Source of the DNA: a virus | Virus record (IMG/VR): IMGVR_UViG_3300031707_003304 | Location: 1 to 28,463 of that record | DNA: 28,463 bases | Reading direction: 5' to 3' (one strand) | In this document: one piece after another, positions 14,418-20,780 of the stretch | Layout of the letters: every line of letters starts with the position of its first letter | Position numbering within the stretch: the first letter of the stretch is position 1 | Notes under the pieces: model-generated | Seen by the model: the letters and a program-made list of their open reading frames with translations, nothing else | Told to the model about the DNA's origin: nothing | Databases searched by the model: none | Translations under genes and position numbers: made by a program

Positions 14418-15023
14418 TCATTCTACGTCGCGCCTTGCGCGATACCGCGCCCATTGAGCACTTGCGGCCCTGCTAAGGCGCGCGTGGTATTCTGGATTCT
14501 CGTATGCCTCACGTAGTGCGGCACTCATTTTCGCGCGAGCCTCTGACGTATGATGGTACCCCAAGCCATGCTTATTTCCTATCTTGGACGCAGACAACTT
14601 CGCGCGAGTTTCGGCGCTACATGAATGCCCCAGTAGACCAACACTTATCGCCGCCTTGTGCTCTCTGGTCAATCTGCGTCCGCGTTTGGGTGCACCCATG
14701 CGCTCACACATGTCGGGCGGTCGGACGAGACCGCGACTCGTCTCCACGCACTCCTCTTGGAGGTTGTAGTGACGGCGGGAATTCACTAGGCCCTGCTCGT
14801 ATCGGGTAAGTTCGTGGACCTCGCATCGAACAAGCACGCCTGCCGTGAAGGCTTGTGCGCCATAGACATTCCACGCCGCCTGTAGATGCGCATTCGGATG
14901 TATGCCCCGCCGCAGGCGGCGAATGTGGCGAGCCAGTCGATTTTTCGTGTCCGTCGATTGCCCGATGTATTCCCTCCCGTTGACTGTATTGCAAATGGCG
15001 TAGACGCCAGCAATGCGTTTCAA
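14418..15023 (-). CDS. GIY-YIG endonuclease with NUMOD3-like repeats
   Basis: 201 residues from TTG 15023, which makes a TTGA overlap with the upstream stop; an ATG at 15098 lies inside the upstream gene and would add 25 unlike residues. G6-V-Y-A-I...Y19-I-G21 is the GIY-YIG core, with R29, E76 and N87 in the expected catalytic spacing. The C-terminal half has NUMOD3-type DNA-binding repeats (REHKAAISVGLLG, SAETRAKLSASKIGNKHG, SEARAKMSAAL). This is the architecture of SegA-like free-standing or intron-borne homing endonucleases. It is followed directly by structured RNA and a tRNA. Confidence 0.9.
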   Translation of the reverse strand: MKRIAGVYAICNTVNGREYIGQSTDTKNRLARHIRRLRRGIHPNAHLQAAWNVYGAQAFTAGVLVRCEVHELTRYEQGLVNSRRHYNLQEECVETSRGLVRPPDMCERMGAPKRGRRLTREHKAAISVGLLGHSCSAETRAKLSASKIGNKHGLGYHHTSEARAKMSAALREAYENPEYHARLSRAASAQWARYRARRDVE

Positions 15024-15553
15024 TTGCAGTCCACGGTAATAGTGGCTACACGAGTGACGAGTGGCAACGGGTACGTTATCACAAGCATCACCCGCCACTT
15101 GCTTTGGTACGGGAACGACTCCTGAAAGGACTTGACCAACTTGCCGTCCGACTCGACGGTATTGATAAAGTCCTTCGACCGGTAGACCTTATCGCCCGCC
15201 GAATCGTAGTGATTGATGTGGTAGGTCACATCCAGCCCCGGCTTGCCTTCGAGCACCATTTTGAAGGCGACGCCCTGATTGATGCAGATACGAGGAACCT
15301 TCGCGTCGCGCGTCCATGTGATGTCGGTGAATTGCACGACCGGCTCGGTCGCCATGTAGGTCGGAAGGACGGTCGGCGCGACGGTCGCCGGGAGCGGGGT
15401 CGCCGGGACCACGCGCGTGACTTGTACCTCCCGCGTCACCTCGATGGGCGGCGACGTGATGACCACGACATTCGGCGTGGCCACGAGCACTGGCGAAGGC
15501 AGACAGCCAACCATCAGTACGAGCAATGCGGCAATCAGTGCTATTCGCTTCAT
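15020..15553 (-). CDS. secreted lipoprotein
   Basis: 177 residues. The N terminus MKRIALIAALLVLMVGC is a lipoprotein signal with Cys17 as likely lipidated residue. A Pro/Thr/Val stalk follows (EVTREVQVTRVVPATPLPAT), very like the stalks of Chloroflexota solute-binding and cell-surface proteins. The C-terminal domain is beta-rich (FTDITWTRDAKVPRICINQG; FPYQSKWRVMLVITYPL). ATG 15553 has AGGAGATAGC upstream. Phage lipoproteins often alter the host surface, for example in superinfection exclusion; this role is inference. Confidence 0.75.
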   Translation of the reverse strand: MKRIALIAALLVLMVGCLPSPVLVATPNVVVITSPPIEVTREVQVTRVVPATPLPATVAPTVLPTYMATEPVVQFTDITWTRDAKVPRICINQGVAFKMVLEGKPGLDVTYHINHYDSAGDKVYRSKDFINTVESDGKLVKSFQESFPYQSKWRVMLVITYPLPLVTRVATITVDCN

Positions 15554-15581
15554 GTGCTATCTCCTATTGAAAATGTTTGCG

Positions 15582-15818
15582 CTACTCCGGCTCGACTTGC
15601 ATCGCCGCGCGGATATTCACGTCCACGGTGATGTGCCGGATTTCAGCCAACTGGTAGACCCCTACAAGGCATTCCGTGCCCGGCTTTATGTCCTCGACCT
15701 CAACCATCTTCGAGAATGCCGGGACATACGCACCGTCCTCGTCCGAGTCGGGAATGCCCGCATAGATGGTCTTGGGGAACTGCGCTTCCTTGCCTTCCCA
15801 ACTAAACTCGTCTGCCAT
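15582..15818 (-). CDS. hypothetical acidic small protein
   Basis: 78 residues starting MADEFSWEGKEAQFPKTIYA. ATG 15818 has a strong AGGAGG site. The sequence is acidic with AFSKMVEVEDIKPGTECLVG, resembling a small beta-barrel. No family is recognised, and nearby genes give no clue. Confidence 0.65.
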   Translation of the reverse strand: MADEFSWEGKEAQFPKTIYAGIPDSDEDGAYVPAFSKMVEVEDIKPGTECLVGVYQLAEIRHITVDVNIRAAMQVEPE

Positions 15819-15826
15819 GTTGCCTC

Positions 15827-16012
15827 CTAGTGAATCAATTGTCCAATTTCGCGAATCGTGTACCACAGGCCATAGAGCGTGACGGTCGCCACGAGGCCAA
15901 TGATAATCAGGGCCAGCACATCCACGCATCCGAGCATCACCCCGTAGTCGAGATGCTCGCCCGACTCGGGGTCGGGCAGTCTGTTGGGGCCGCCGGGGTA
16001 GAAGGCTCTCAC
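15827..16012 (-). CDS. single-pass membrane protein
   Basis: 61 residues from GTG 16012, in a GTGA overlap with the upstream stop and with AGGAG upstream. The start is MRAFYPGGPNRLPDPESG; one hydrophobic helix follows (VDVLALIIIGLVATVTLYGL). Function unknown. Confidence 0.65.
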   Translation of the reverse strand: MRAFYPGGPNRLPDPESGEHLDYGVMLGCVDVLALIIIGLVATVTLYGLWYTIREIGQLIH

Positions 16013-16239
16013 TTGATTCTCCTGAGCGCGCGCAGGCTCGTAGTCATGCGCGCGCCGTCGCCGATTCGCTCAATGAGCGCCGTCTGCTTCCGGCCAACGG
16101 CAAGCACCCGCACGACCGCACCCATCCACGCCTTGCACACCTCGTTGTTGCCCCAGCCGTACCGGTAGAGATTGTATTTTCGGTTGAGGCCCTGTCCCCT
16201 CACCTCGGGAGCCGCGCTCGGCTTGTTTCCTGACAGCAT
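16009..16239 (-). CDS. hypothetical basic protein
   Basis: 76 residues starting MLSGNKPSAAPEVRGQGLNR. ATG 16239 follows AAAGGA. The body has NLYRYGWGNNEVCKAWMGAV and VRVLAVGRKQTALIERIGDG, a beta-rich basic sequence that could be a small SH3-like or nucleic-acid-binding fold. Not recognised. Confidence 0.6.
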   Translation of the reverse strand: MLSGNKPSAAPEVRGQGLNRKYNLYRYGWGNNEVCKAWMGAVVRVLAVGRKQTALIERIGDGARMTTSLRALRRIK

Positions 16240-16253
16240 CTATTATGGTTCCT

Positions 16254-16676
16254 TTATGAAACTATTGTAGGCAGGCCCGGTCGGCCAGTTTCCGCCAGAA
16301 TGTTGTCCATCGCCAGTTGCTTGAGCGGGTACTTGCGTTGGACGGTCCGCATCACGGCGTTGACCGTGCGGAACATATCACGCGCGCTGGGGAGCATCTT
16401 GTGCTCGGCCCACGCAATCGCCTCGGCCGCACTGCCCGCCATGCAGTAGCCGTCGCCCGCCGGATTGGTAATGATGTCGTGCCCTTGGTTGCGGAGGTCA
16501 TGGATAGCAATGCGCATTTTGCGGTCGAGGTCTACGGTCGTGTAGCCGCGCGCCATCAATCGCGTGAGCAGGTCTGCGCGCCCTATGGTATTGTCAAAGC
16601 CTACGTGGGGAAGGACCGTCGCAAGGACAGCCGCGGCGAAGTCATCGCTTACACTCAGGTCATCGCGTCGGTCCAT
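16254..16676 (-). CDS. winged-helix-like putative DNA-binding protein
   Basis: 140 residues. DLLTRLMARGYTTVDLDRKM, RIAIHDLRNQGHDIITNPAG and DGYCMAGSAAEAIAWAEH read as a helix-turn-helix followed by a beta wing, as in small phage wHTH proteins where the pattern R-x-x-I-x-x-L-R-x-x-G precedes the wing. The C-terminal helix is RDMFRTVNAVMRTVQRKYPL. ATG 16676 has GGAGGCTTC. It is the first gene after promoter P3 and a hairpin-bearing leader, so it may be a regulated early regulator. Confidence 0.55.
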   Translation of the reverse strand: MDRRDDLSVSDDFAAAVLATVLPHVGFDNTIGRADLLTRLMARGYTTVDLDRKMRIAIHDLRNQGHDIITNPAGDGYCMAGSAAEAIAWAEHKMLPSARDMFRTVNAVMRTVQRKYPLKQLAMDNILAETGRPGLPTIVS

Positions 16677-16689
16677 GAAGCCTCCGCGC

Positions 16690-16744
16690 TAGGCGGTGCA
16701 AGGGGCCACGTGAAAGGATTAGAAGCCGTGACCCCTTGCGCCTA
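16690..16744 (-). promoter_or_regulatory. 5' leader hairpin between P3 and the wHTH gene
   Basis: Stem TAGGC/GCCTA and GCAAGGGG/CCCCTTGC (16698-16705/16732-16739), with a 3-base bulge between them, then CACG/CGTG closing a 16-base loop. It is placed between the expected transcription start (about 16760) and the start codon at 16676. No U-run follows, so an attenuator or RNA-binding site is likelier than a terminator. Confidence 0.55.
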
Positions 16745-16766
16745 CACCTAGAGGACACACGCAGTT

Positions 16767-16794
16767 ATTGTACCACGGGCGGTCTACTTGTCAA
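16767..16794 (-). promoter_or_regulatory. strong sigma70-type promoter P3
   Basis: Minus strand: TTGACA, 16-base spacer ending GACCGCCCGTGG, TACAAT. It shares the CCGC-CGTGG block with P1 and P2. It overlaps the 3' end of the 16784-17125 gene (its TAG is in the spacer) and points to 16254-16676. Confidence 0.85.
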
Positions 16795-17125
16795 CTCTCT
16801 CGTCCGCTTCCTTGGCATCAACGGGCGCAGAGTGTTTCTCGGCCATGCGGGCCTCGGATGCCTTGCCGTAGACCGCGACTCCGTCCTCGCCGGTGCCAAG
16901 GTAGCCGAGGAAGTCGTCACCGCCCTCGGGGCAGTATATCTCCTCGCCCAGCACGTAGCCGACCACGCCGAACTCGTGCTCGCTTTCGCCGGGGCCGTAC
17001 TGGACGAGGGCGAAGCATGCCAGAGGAATGCTGACGACTCCGGCCTCGGGTTTCTTGCCCGTGGTCATGCTTGCGAACGCGGCCATCTGACCACTTGCCG
17101 GGATAATTGTAATCGGTTTAGCCAT
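16784..17125 (-). CDS. hypothetical acidic protein
   Basis: 113 residues starting MAKPITIIPASGQMAAFASM. ATG 17125 follows GAGGAGGACGT. It contains VVSIPLACFALVQYGPGESEHEFG and VVGYVLGEEIYCPEGGDDFLGY, beta-rich, then a charged tail KASEARMAEKHSAPVDAKEADE. No family recognised. Confidence 0.65.
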   Translation of the reverse strand: MAKPITIIPASGQMAAFASMTTGKKPEAGVVSIPLACFALVQYGPGESEHEFGVVGYVLGEEIYCPEGGDDFLGYLGTGEDGVAVYGKASEARMAEKHSAPVDAKEADERVDK

Positions 17126-17134
17126 ACGTCCTCC

Positions 17135-17860
17135 TCACTCGTATTTTTTCGTCCAGTCCATTCGGTCTGCGAAGTCCTTGACCATGAGGGCCTCTTGCGC
17201 CTCAGCCATCTCGCCCGTCTGTTTCTCGGCGAGGCGCTTTGCCCACACGCGCAACAACCCCAGCCCGCGGATTGCATTACGCATCACCTGCCGTTCCTTG
17301 AGCCGGTCATCCAGTTCCTTGCGCTGATTCTCTATACGCAGGCGCAGGCGCGCCGCATCGTCCACGCCAACGCGCATGATTGCCGCGACTGTTTCGCGTT
17401 CCCACCGAAGTCGCATCACCTGCGCCCTGAGTTTGAAAACCGCCGCCGCGGCCCGGCGGTAGCGCCGCATCAAGAGAGAGAGATTCCCGACAGGATTGGT
17501 CACGGGGTGCTTGTAGCCGGTCACGTCGCCCAGTATCTCCGACAAGTGCGACAGGCATTCGAGCGCATCGCGCTCCGACATGAATCCCCACGAACCGGGC
17601 GACTGGGTGTAGACCGACATGAGCAGGGCGACCGCGAGGTTGCGCGCAACGCCGAGGGGTACCGTACCGAGGCCGGTTGATAATCCCTCGCCGCGGACAA
17701 CATCGCCCAGCACACGTTTGTGCCGGTCCCACAGCGCGCGTATCTCGACCGCCAGCCCGTAGTTGGCGCGCAGGGTGTCTAGCACGAACGCGCCATAGCC
17801 CGGCCCGTTGACCGGAAACTCGACAACGACCCGATTGATAATGCTGTCGTCAGTGGGCAT
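17135..17860 (-). CDS. hypothetical helical protein
   Basis: 241 residues starting MPTDDSIINRVVVEFPVNGP. The middle has a Gly/Leu region (GVARNLAVALLMSVYTQSPG), and the C-terminal half is strongly helical with coiled-coil character (LRLRIENQRKELDDRLKERQ; RVWAKRLAEKQTGEMAEAQE). The 5' end overlaps the upstream gene by 11 bases. A TTA Leu codon followed by TCA, unusual here, lies in one of the repeated motifs (17677). Not recognised. Confidence 0.65.
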   Translation of the reverse strand: MPTDDSIINRVVVEFPVNGPGYGAFVLDTLRANYGLAVEIRALWDRHKRVLGDVVRGEGLSTGLGTVPLGVARNLAVALLMSVYTQSPGSWGFMSERDALECLSHLSEILGDVTGYKHPVTNPVGNLSLLMRRYRRAAAAVFKLRAQVMRLRWERETVAAIMRVGVDDAARLRLRIENQRKELDDRLKERQVMRNAIRGLGLLRVWAKRLAEKQTGEMAEAQEALMVKDFADRMDWTKKYE

Positions 17861-18338
17861 AATCGAAACTCCCGGTGGGCGCGAACGACTCGATGACCGC
17901 GGACCCGGTGATGACGGTCACGGGCGAGTAGTGTCCTTGGAGGAGGCGCGCCGCTCCCATGAGTCCGCGCTCATCGTCCGATAGGGTGTACCGGTGTTCG
18001 GCAATCAGCGCACCCACGAGGTTCACCATGTTACGCAACAGCACCTCGCAGGCGTTCGGTGCGCTCGCATAGCGCGCGAGCCACGCCTCGGAGGCGGCTT
18101 CTCTGCGGCTCTTGACCCAACCTTTGATAAACCCGAGTTCCGCCTGTTTCATGCGCAGTGCGATACGGGCACGCTTGCGCCACGCGAAGTAGTCCTCGCC
18201 GTCCAATCGCTCGCCGTCCAAACCCCGCCGGTCACGGTCGCCGAGTTGCATCTCGATGTCCGCAATCGCCTCGCGCAGAATGCGCGCGCGCTCCTCGGCG
18301 TCATCCATGTGAAGCGGAGTTTGAAAAACGTAGGGCAT
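17850..18338 (-). CDS. hypothetical helical protein
   Basis: 162 residues starting MPYVFQTPLHMDDAEERARI, with a strong AGGAGGAG site. The first part is charged helices (ARILREAIADIEMQLGDRDR; RKRARIALRMKQAELGF), then LARYASAPNACEVLLRNMVN and SVAVI-type beta content at the end. It overlaps 17135-17860. No family recognised; with its neighbour it may form a two-protein unit. Confidence 0.65.
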   Translation of the reverse strand: MPYVFQTPLHMDDAEERARILREAIADIEMQLGDRDRRGLDGERLDGEDYFAWRKRARIALRMKQAELGFIKGWVKSRREAASEAWLARYASAPNACEVLLRNMVNLVGALIAEHRYTLSDDERGLMGAARLLQGHYSPVTVITGSAVIESFAPTGSFDYAH

Positions 18339-18347
18339 AGGCTCCTC

Positions 18348-19010
18348 CTACCTCCCAGTCGCTATCTGTTCCTCGATACCGCCGAACTGCCCCGCGGCCT
18401 CAAGGGACTTGGCCTCGTGGGGAAAGAGTGCGTGCTCAAGTCGCCGCTCAAGTTGACTGGCCGCATCCTCGACCTCGGCCTGATACTGGGCCAGCCGCTT
18501 GCGAACATTCGCGGGCAAGGTATCGAAGTAGTCGGCGGCGGCATTGAGAATGTCGGGCGGCACGCGCTGGTGCGGCTTGACCCCCGGATTGCCCCGCCCA
18601 CTCCACTTCATGGGCACGGGGAGCCGGAAGGGATGCGCCACCCGGATGCTGTAGGTCCCTGCGTAATTATAGCCGAACACGTCTTGGAAATACTCCGCGT
18701 CGGCAAGGGGCATGACCGTCGCCGTGGGGCCAACCTCCGTCACAAGGGCGAAGCCCGCAACAGCGCCCCGCACGAGTTTGCGCATGTCGAGGGGATTGCG
18801 GAGCATGAAGGTCAGGTCGCCTGCGCCGACCCATGCCCTTGTACTCGCGTACAGCACGACAATCGAGCCGGGGTACGGGAGTGGGCGCGGGTAGTCGCGG
18901 GTCTTGGTCGTGATGGCGCTCCGCAGGATAAGTTCTACCCATGGTTGCCTATTAGGGAAATACCAAACGGGAACGGGTGGCATTTTATTCGCGCCCTGAA
19001 TGCTATTCAT
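18348..19010 (-). CDS. ASCH/PUA-like domain protein
   Basis: 220 residues. N20-R-Q-P-W-V-E-L-I-L-R followed by TTKTRDYPRPLPYPGSIVVLYAS matches the ASCH signature (PW-a-x-x-I at the start, K-T-x-R, then G-x-x-x-x-h-A-S), and GAVAGFALVTEVGP fits the next strand pair. ASCH is a PUA-fold RNA-binding domain; bacterial members include nucleotide or acetylcytidine hydrolases and RNases. The C-terminal ~60 residues are helical. ATG 19010 follows GGAGGTCGTGA. The RNA link fits its neighbours RtcB and the structured RNA. Confidence 0.7.
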   Translation of the reverse strand: MNSIQGANKMPPVPVWYFPNRQPWVELILRSAITTKTRDYPRPLPYPGSIVVLYASTRAWVGAGDLTFMLRNPLDMRKLVRGAVAGFALVTEVGPTATVMPLADAEYFQDVFGYNYAGTYSIRVAHPFRLPVPMKWSGRGNPGVKPHQRVPPDILNAAADYFDTLPANVRKRLAQYQAEVEDAASQLERRLEHALFPHEAKSLEAAGQFGGIEEQIATGR

Positions 19011-19268
19011 TCACGACCTCCAAATAGCAAGGCCCACCACCGCACCGACGCCGCTCCCTAGTCCCCATGCGGCGACGTTCACGACAGTGAGATTGAGAAT
19101 CGTCATCGCGCTCGGCAGGATGCCCAGCAACGCGATGGTCGTGGCAAAAACAAAGACGCGGACGTAGCCACGCCTATCGCGCAGGGAATGGGCAACGGTG
19201 CGAGTGTAGAGTATAGCCAATGTCTCCCAGCACACACAAAGGAGGAATATTCCTATGGCTTTTTCCAC
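19011..19268 (-). CDS. membrane protein
   Basis: 85 residues from GTG 19268, with AAGGTGG upstream and a 1-base TAGTG overlap with the preceding gene. Hydrophobic helices are IGIFLLCVCWETLAILYT, YVRVFVFATTIALLGILPSAM and VVNVAAWGLGSGVGAVVGLA. The longer frame to 19346 would swallow the upstream gene. Function unknown. Confidence 0.65.
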   Translation of the reverse strand: MEKAIGIFLLCVCWETLAILYTRTVAHSLRDRRGYVRVFVFATTIALLGILPSAMTILNLTVVNVAAWGLGSGVGAVVGLAIWRS

Positions 19269-19411
19269 TAGCCACCTTGATTCAGATGCAGGACAAGACC
19301 CAAAATCCAGTGCCGCCATTCTACGCCGAGGGCCTCTAGGCTCCACGGCTGTCGGTCGCCCGGCACCGTCCCGAGCATTCCCTCTCGCATGATAAGACTC
19401 CGACGCTTCAT
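19268..19411 (-). CDS. 47-residue hypothetical protein
   Basis: Starts MKRRSLIMREGMLGTVPGDR and ends in WRHWILGLVLHLNQGG. ATG 19411 follows AGGAGG (5-base spacing), and the stop TAG shares a base with the next GTG. It fills the only gap between the glycosyltransferase and the membrane protein. Reading frame and ribosome site support a gene; no function recognised. Confidence 0.5.
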   Translation of the reverse strand: MKRRSLIMREGMLGTVPGDRQPWSLEALGVEWRHWILGLVLHLNQGG

Positions 19412-19419
19412 TGGGCCTC

Positions 19420-20139
19420 CTAAATGTGCGCCCAGTCCGGCAAGGGCGCGAGCGGGCCGCCGAACTTGAGCGGGTGCATCGCGTTCGGTTGCTCGCCGCT
19501 CACGTGGCGCAGGAAGTCAAGTTTGCGCTGAACCTCGGCTATGTCCGGCCACGTGTAGTGGAGCGTGCACAGTGGCGGCGTAAAGCGTTCGCATTGCTCA
19601 GGCTCGGGCAAGTTGCGGTAATGAATCTCGCGCTCTATAAAGTCAAAGGGGCCAAGGTCCCAGTCGGCGCGCCATGCCCACAACGTCGGGAACCAGTGCG
19701 TGTGTTGCGCATGGTCCCACGGGGTGGAGAGATTCGGGAACCATTGGTCCTCGCCCCACAGGTAGATGCGTTGCGCCAGCATGACAGGTCGGGTCGCGGC
19801 CTCGATACGCTGGCGCGCTTCGTTCCGCAACAGCCCGTTGGGCACGCAGTCCACGTCCTCGTAGACGAGGAAGTCGGGTTGATAATCGCTGGCCCAGCCA
19901 ATGAGGGTCTCAAGGCACTTGCCCTGCGGCGTGCGCCAGCCGGTCGCGCCGGGCAGGTGAACACGCACTTGGAACGGGCGCACCTCTACGTTCTCGTAGC
20001 ACATGGCGCGCTGTACAGTGTCATCCTCGCACCCGCAGTCGGCAATGATAATCCGGTCCGCCCACTGGTAGGACCGGCAGAAGCGGTCTATGTTCCGCGC
20101 TTCATTGCGCGCGTTGGCCAGTGCAATGATGCGGCTCAC
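19420..20139 (-). CDS. family 2-type (GT-A) glycosyltransferase
   Basis: 239 residues from GTG 20139, in a GTGA overlap. The N terminus IIALANARNEARNIDRFCRS followed by WADRIIIADCGCEDDT is the nucleotide-sugar-binding strand of GT-A enzymes, and FLVYEDVDCVPN (E94-D-V-D97) is the DxD metal motif. The rest resembles the acceptor side, with many Trp/His (YLWGEDQWFPNLSTPWDHAQ). Phage glycosyltransferases glycosylate DNA, virion proteins or host surface polymers; the target is unknown. Confidence 0.85.
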   Translation of the reverse strand: MSRIIALANARNEARNIDRFCRSYQWADRIIIADCGCEDDTVQRAMCYENVEVRPFQVRVHLPGATGWRTPQGKCLETLIGWASDYQPDFLVYEDVDCVPNGLLRNEARQRIEAATRPVMLAQRIYLWGEDQWFPNLSTPWDHAQHTHWFPTLWAWRADWDLGPFDFIEREIHYRNLPEPEQCERFTPPLCTLHYTWPDIAEVQRKLDFLRHVSGEQPNAMHPLKFGGPLAPLPDWAHI

Positions 20140-20363
20140 TTCGTCATCTCGCGCGGGCAGGCCATGGCGCGCATCTCGCGGTTACAGCATGTGCACGTCG
20201 GCCAGCCCGACTTGAGGTAGTGGGCGGCCTGCTCGACCGTGAACGCCTTTTCGTCTCCGCACAACTCACAGACGACAACGCCGCCTTTTGGAAATGTCTG
20301 CACTGCCATCTTCTGGTAGACGCCGGAGAGCCGAACGAGCCGCTGTGTCAGACTGTCGGGCAT
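20136..20363 (-). CDS. small zinc-ribbon protein
   Basis: 75 residues starting MPDSLTQRLVRLSGVYQKMA. CELCGDEKAFTVEQAAHYLK and later CTCCNREMR form a CxxC-x(n)-CxxC zinc ribbon. Its stop overlaps the glycosyltransferase start. Function unknown. Confidence 0.65.
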   Translation of the reverse strand: MPDSLTQRLVRLSGVYQKMAVQTFPKGGVVVCELCGDEKAFTVEQAAHYLKSGWPTCTCCNREMRAMACPREMTK

Positions 20364-20369
20364 TGGATG

Positions 20370-20723
20370 TCATCCTTCCTCACCGGGACCGGGCGCGATG
20401 GCGGCGCGGTATTGCGCCATTTCCTCCTCGGTGTAGGCCGTCGCCGCCGCCTTGTGCAAGTCCGCCAGCATGTTCGTCCAAGTGAGTGCGAGTGGGTCGC
20501 GCGTAGAACGCAGGTGCCGGAGCAACTCGGGCGTCGCGCGGGCTACGTCCGATTCCGCCCACCGAATTCTCTGGAAAGGCTCAAACTGCTTATCCAGTTC
20601 GAGGATGCAGTTGTAGACTTCGATAAGCGCCGCCTGCGATTCCGTCAGTTCTTCGCCGCGCGACCGCCTCATCTCTGCCGCGTTCACCTGCGGCAACCAT
20701 TTCTCCCACGGCTTGTCTGGCAT
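20370..20723 (-). CDS. hypothetical helical protein
   Basis: 117 residues starting MPDKPWEKWLPQVNAAEMRR, with GGAGGG upstream. Predominantly charged helices (EELTESQAALIEVYNCILEL; RSTRDPLALTWTNMLADLHK). The ribosome site sits directly after a 24-base perfect palindrome. No family recognised. Confidence 0.65.
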   Translation of the reverse strand: MPDKPWEKWLPQVNAAEMRRSRGEELTESQAALIEVYNCILELDKQFEPFQRIRWAESDVARATPELLRHLRSTRDPLALTWTNMLADLHKAAATAYTEEEMAQYRAAIAPGPGEEG

Positions 20724-20735
20724 TGGTCCCTCCGA

Positions 20736-20759
20736 GGGCCGGGTATATATACCCGGCCC
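20736..20759. promoter_or_regulatory. 24-base perfect palindrome
   Basis: GGGCCGGGTATA followed by its exact complement. As RNA it is a strong hairpin just upstream of the 20723 start and its GGAGGG site; as DNA it is a symmetric protein-binding site with an AT centre. No U-run follows on the minus strand, so a simple terminator is unlikely. It could control translation or be an operator. Confidence 0.55.
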
Positions 20760-20780
20760 CATTCACGAGGCGAATGACAA

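Larger units (their letters stand above)
812..19886 (+). repeat. dispersed polar octamer TTGATAAT (10 copies)
   Basis: Copies on the plus strand start at 812, 1190, 2308, 3347, 4587, 13081, 13183, 17677, 17835 and 19879; many continue as TTGATAATCC. ATGATAATC variants start at 7889, 15900 and 20045. I saw no copy in the opposite orientation. All lie in genes and read ATTATCAA on the coding strand. They use all three reading frames: Ile-Ile, Asp-Tyr-Gln, and Leu-Ser with the rare TTA codon. Confidence 0.7.

Noticed and set aside
15024-15098. Longer N terminus of the GIY-YIG protein
   Set aside because: The extra residues overlap the lipoprotein gene and precede the conserved GIY strand without support; the TTGA overlap is better.
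19240-19391. Plus-strand ORF with AAAGGAGG and ATG at 19255
   Set aside because: The perfect ribosome-site match is antisense to membrane and small-protein genes with coupled starts, and the peptide has no fold-like features. Kept as chance.
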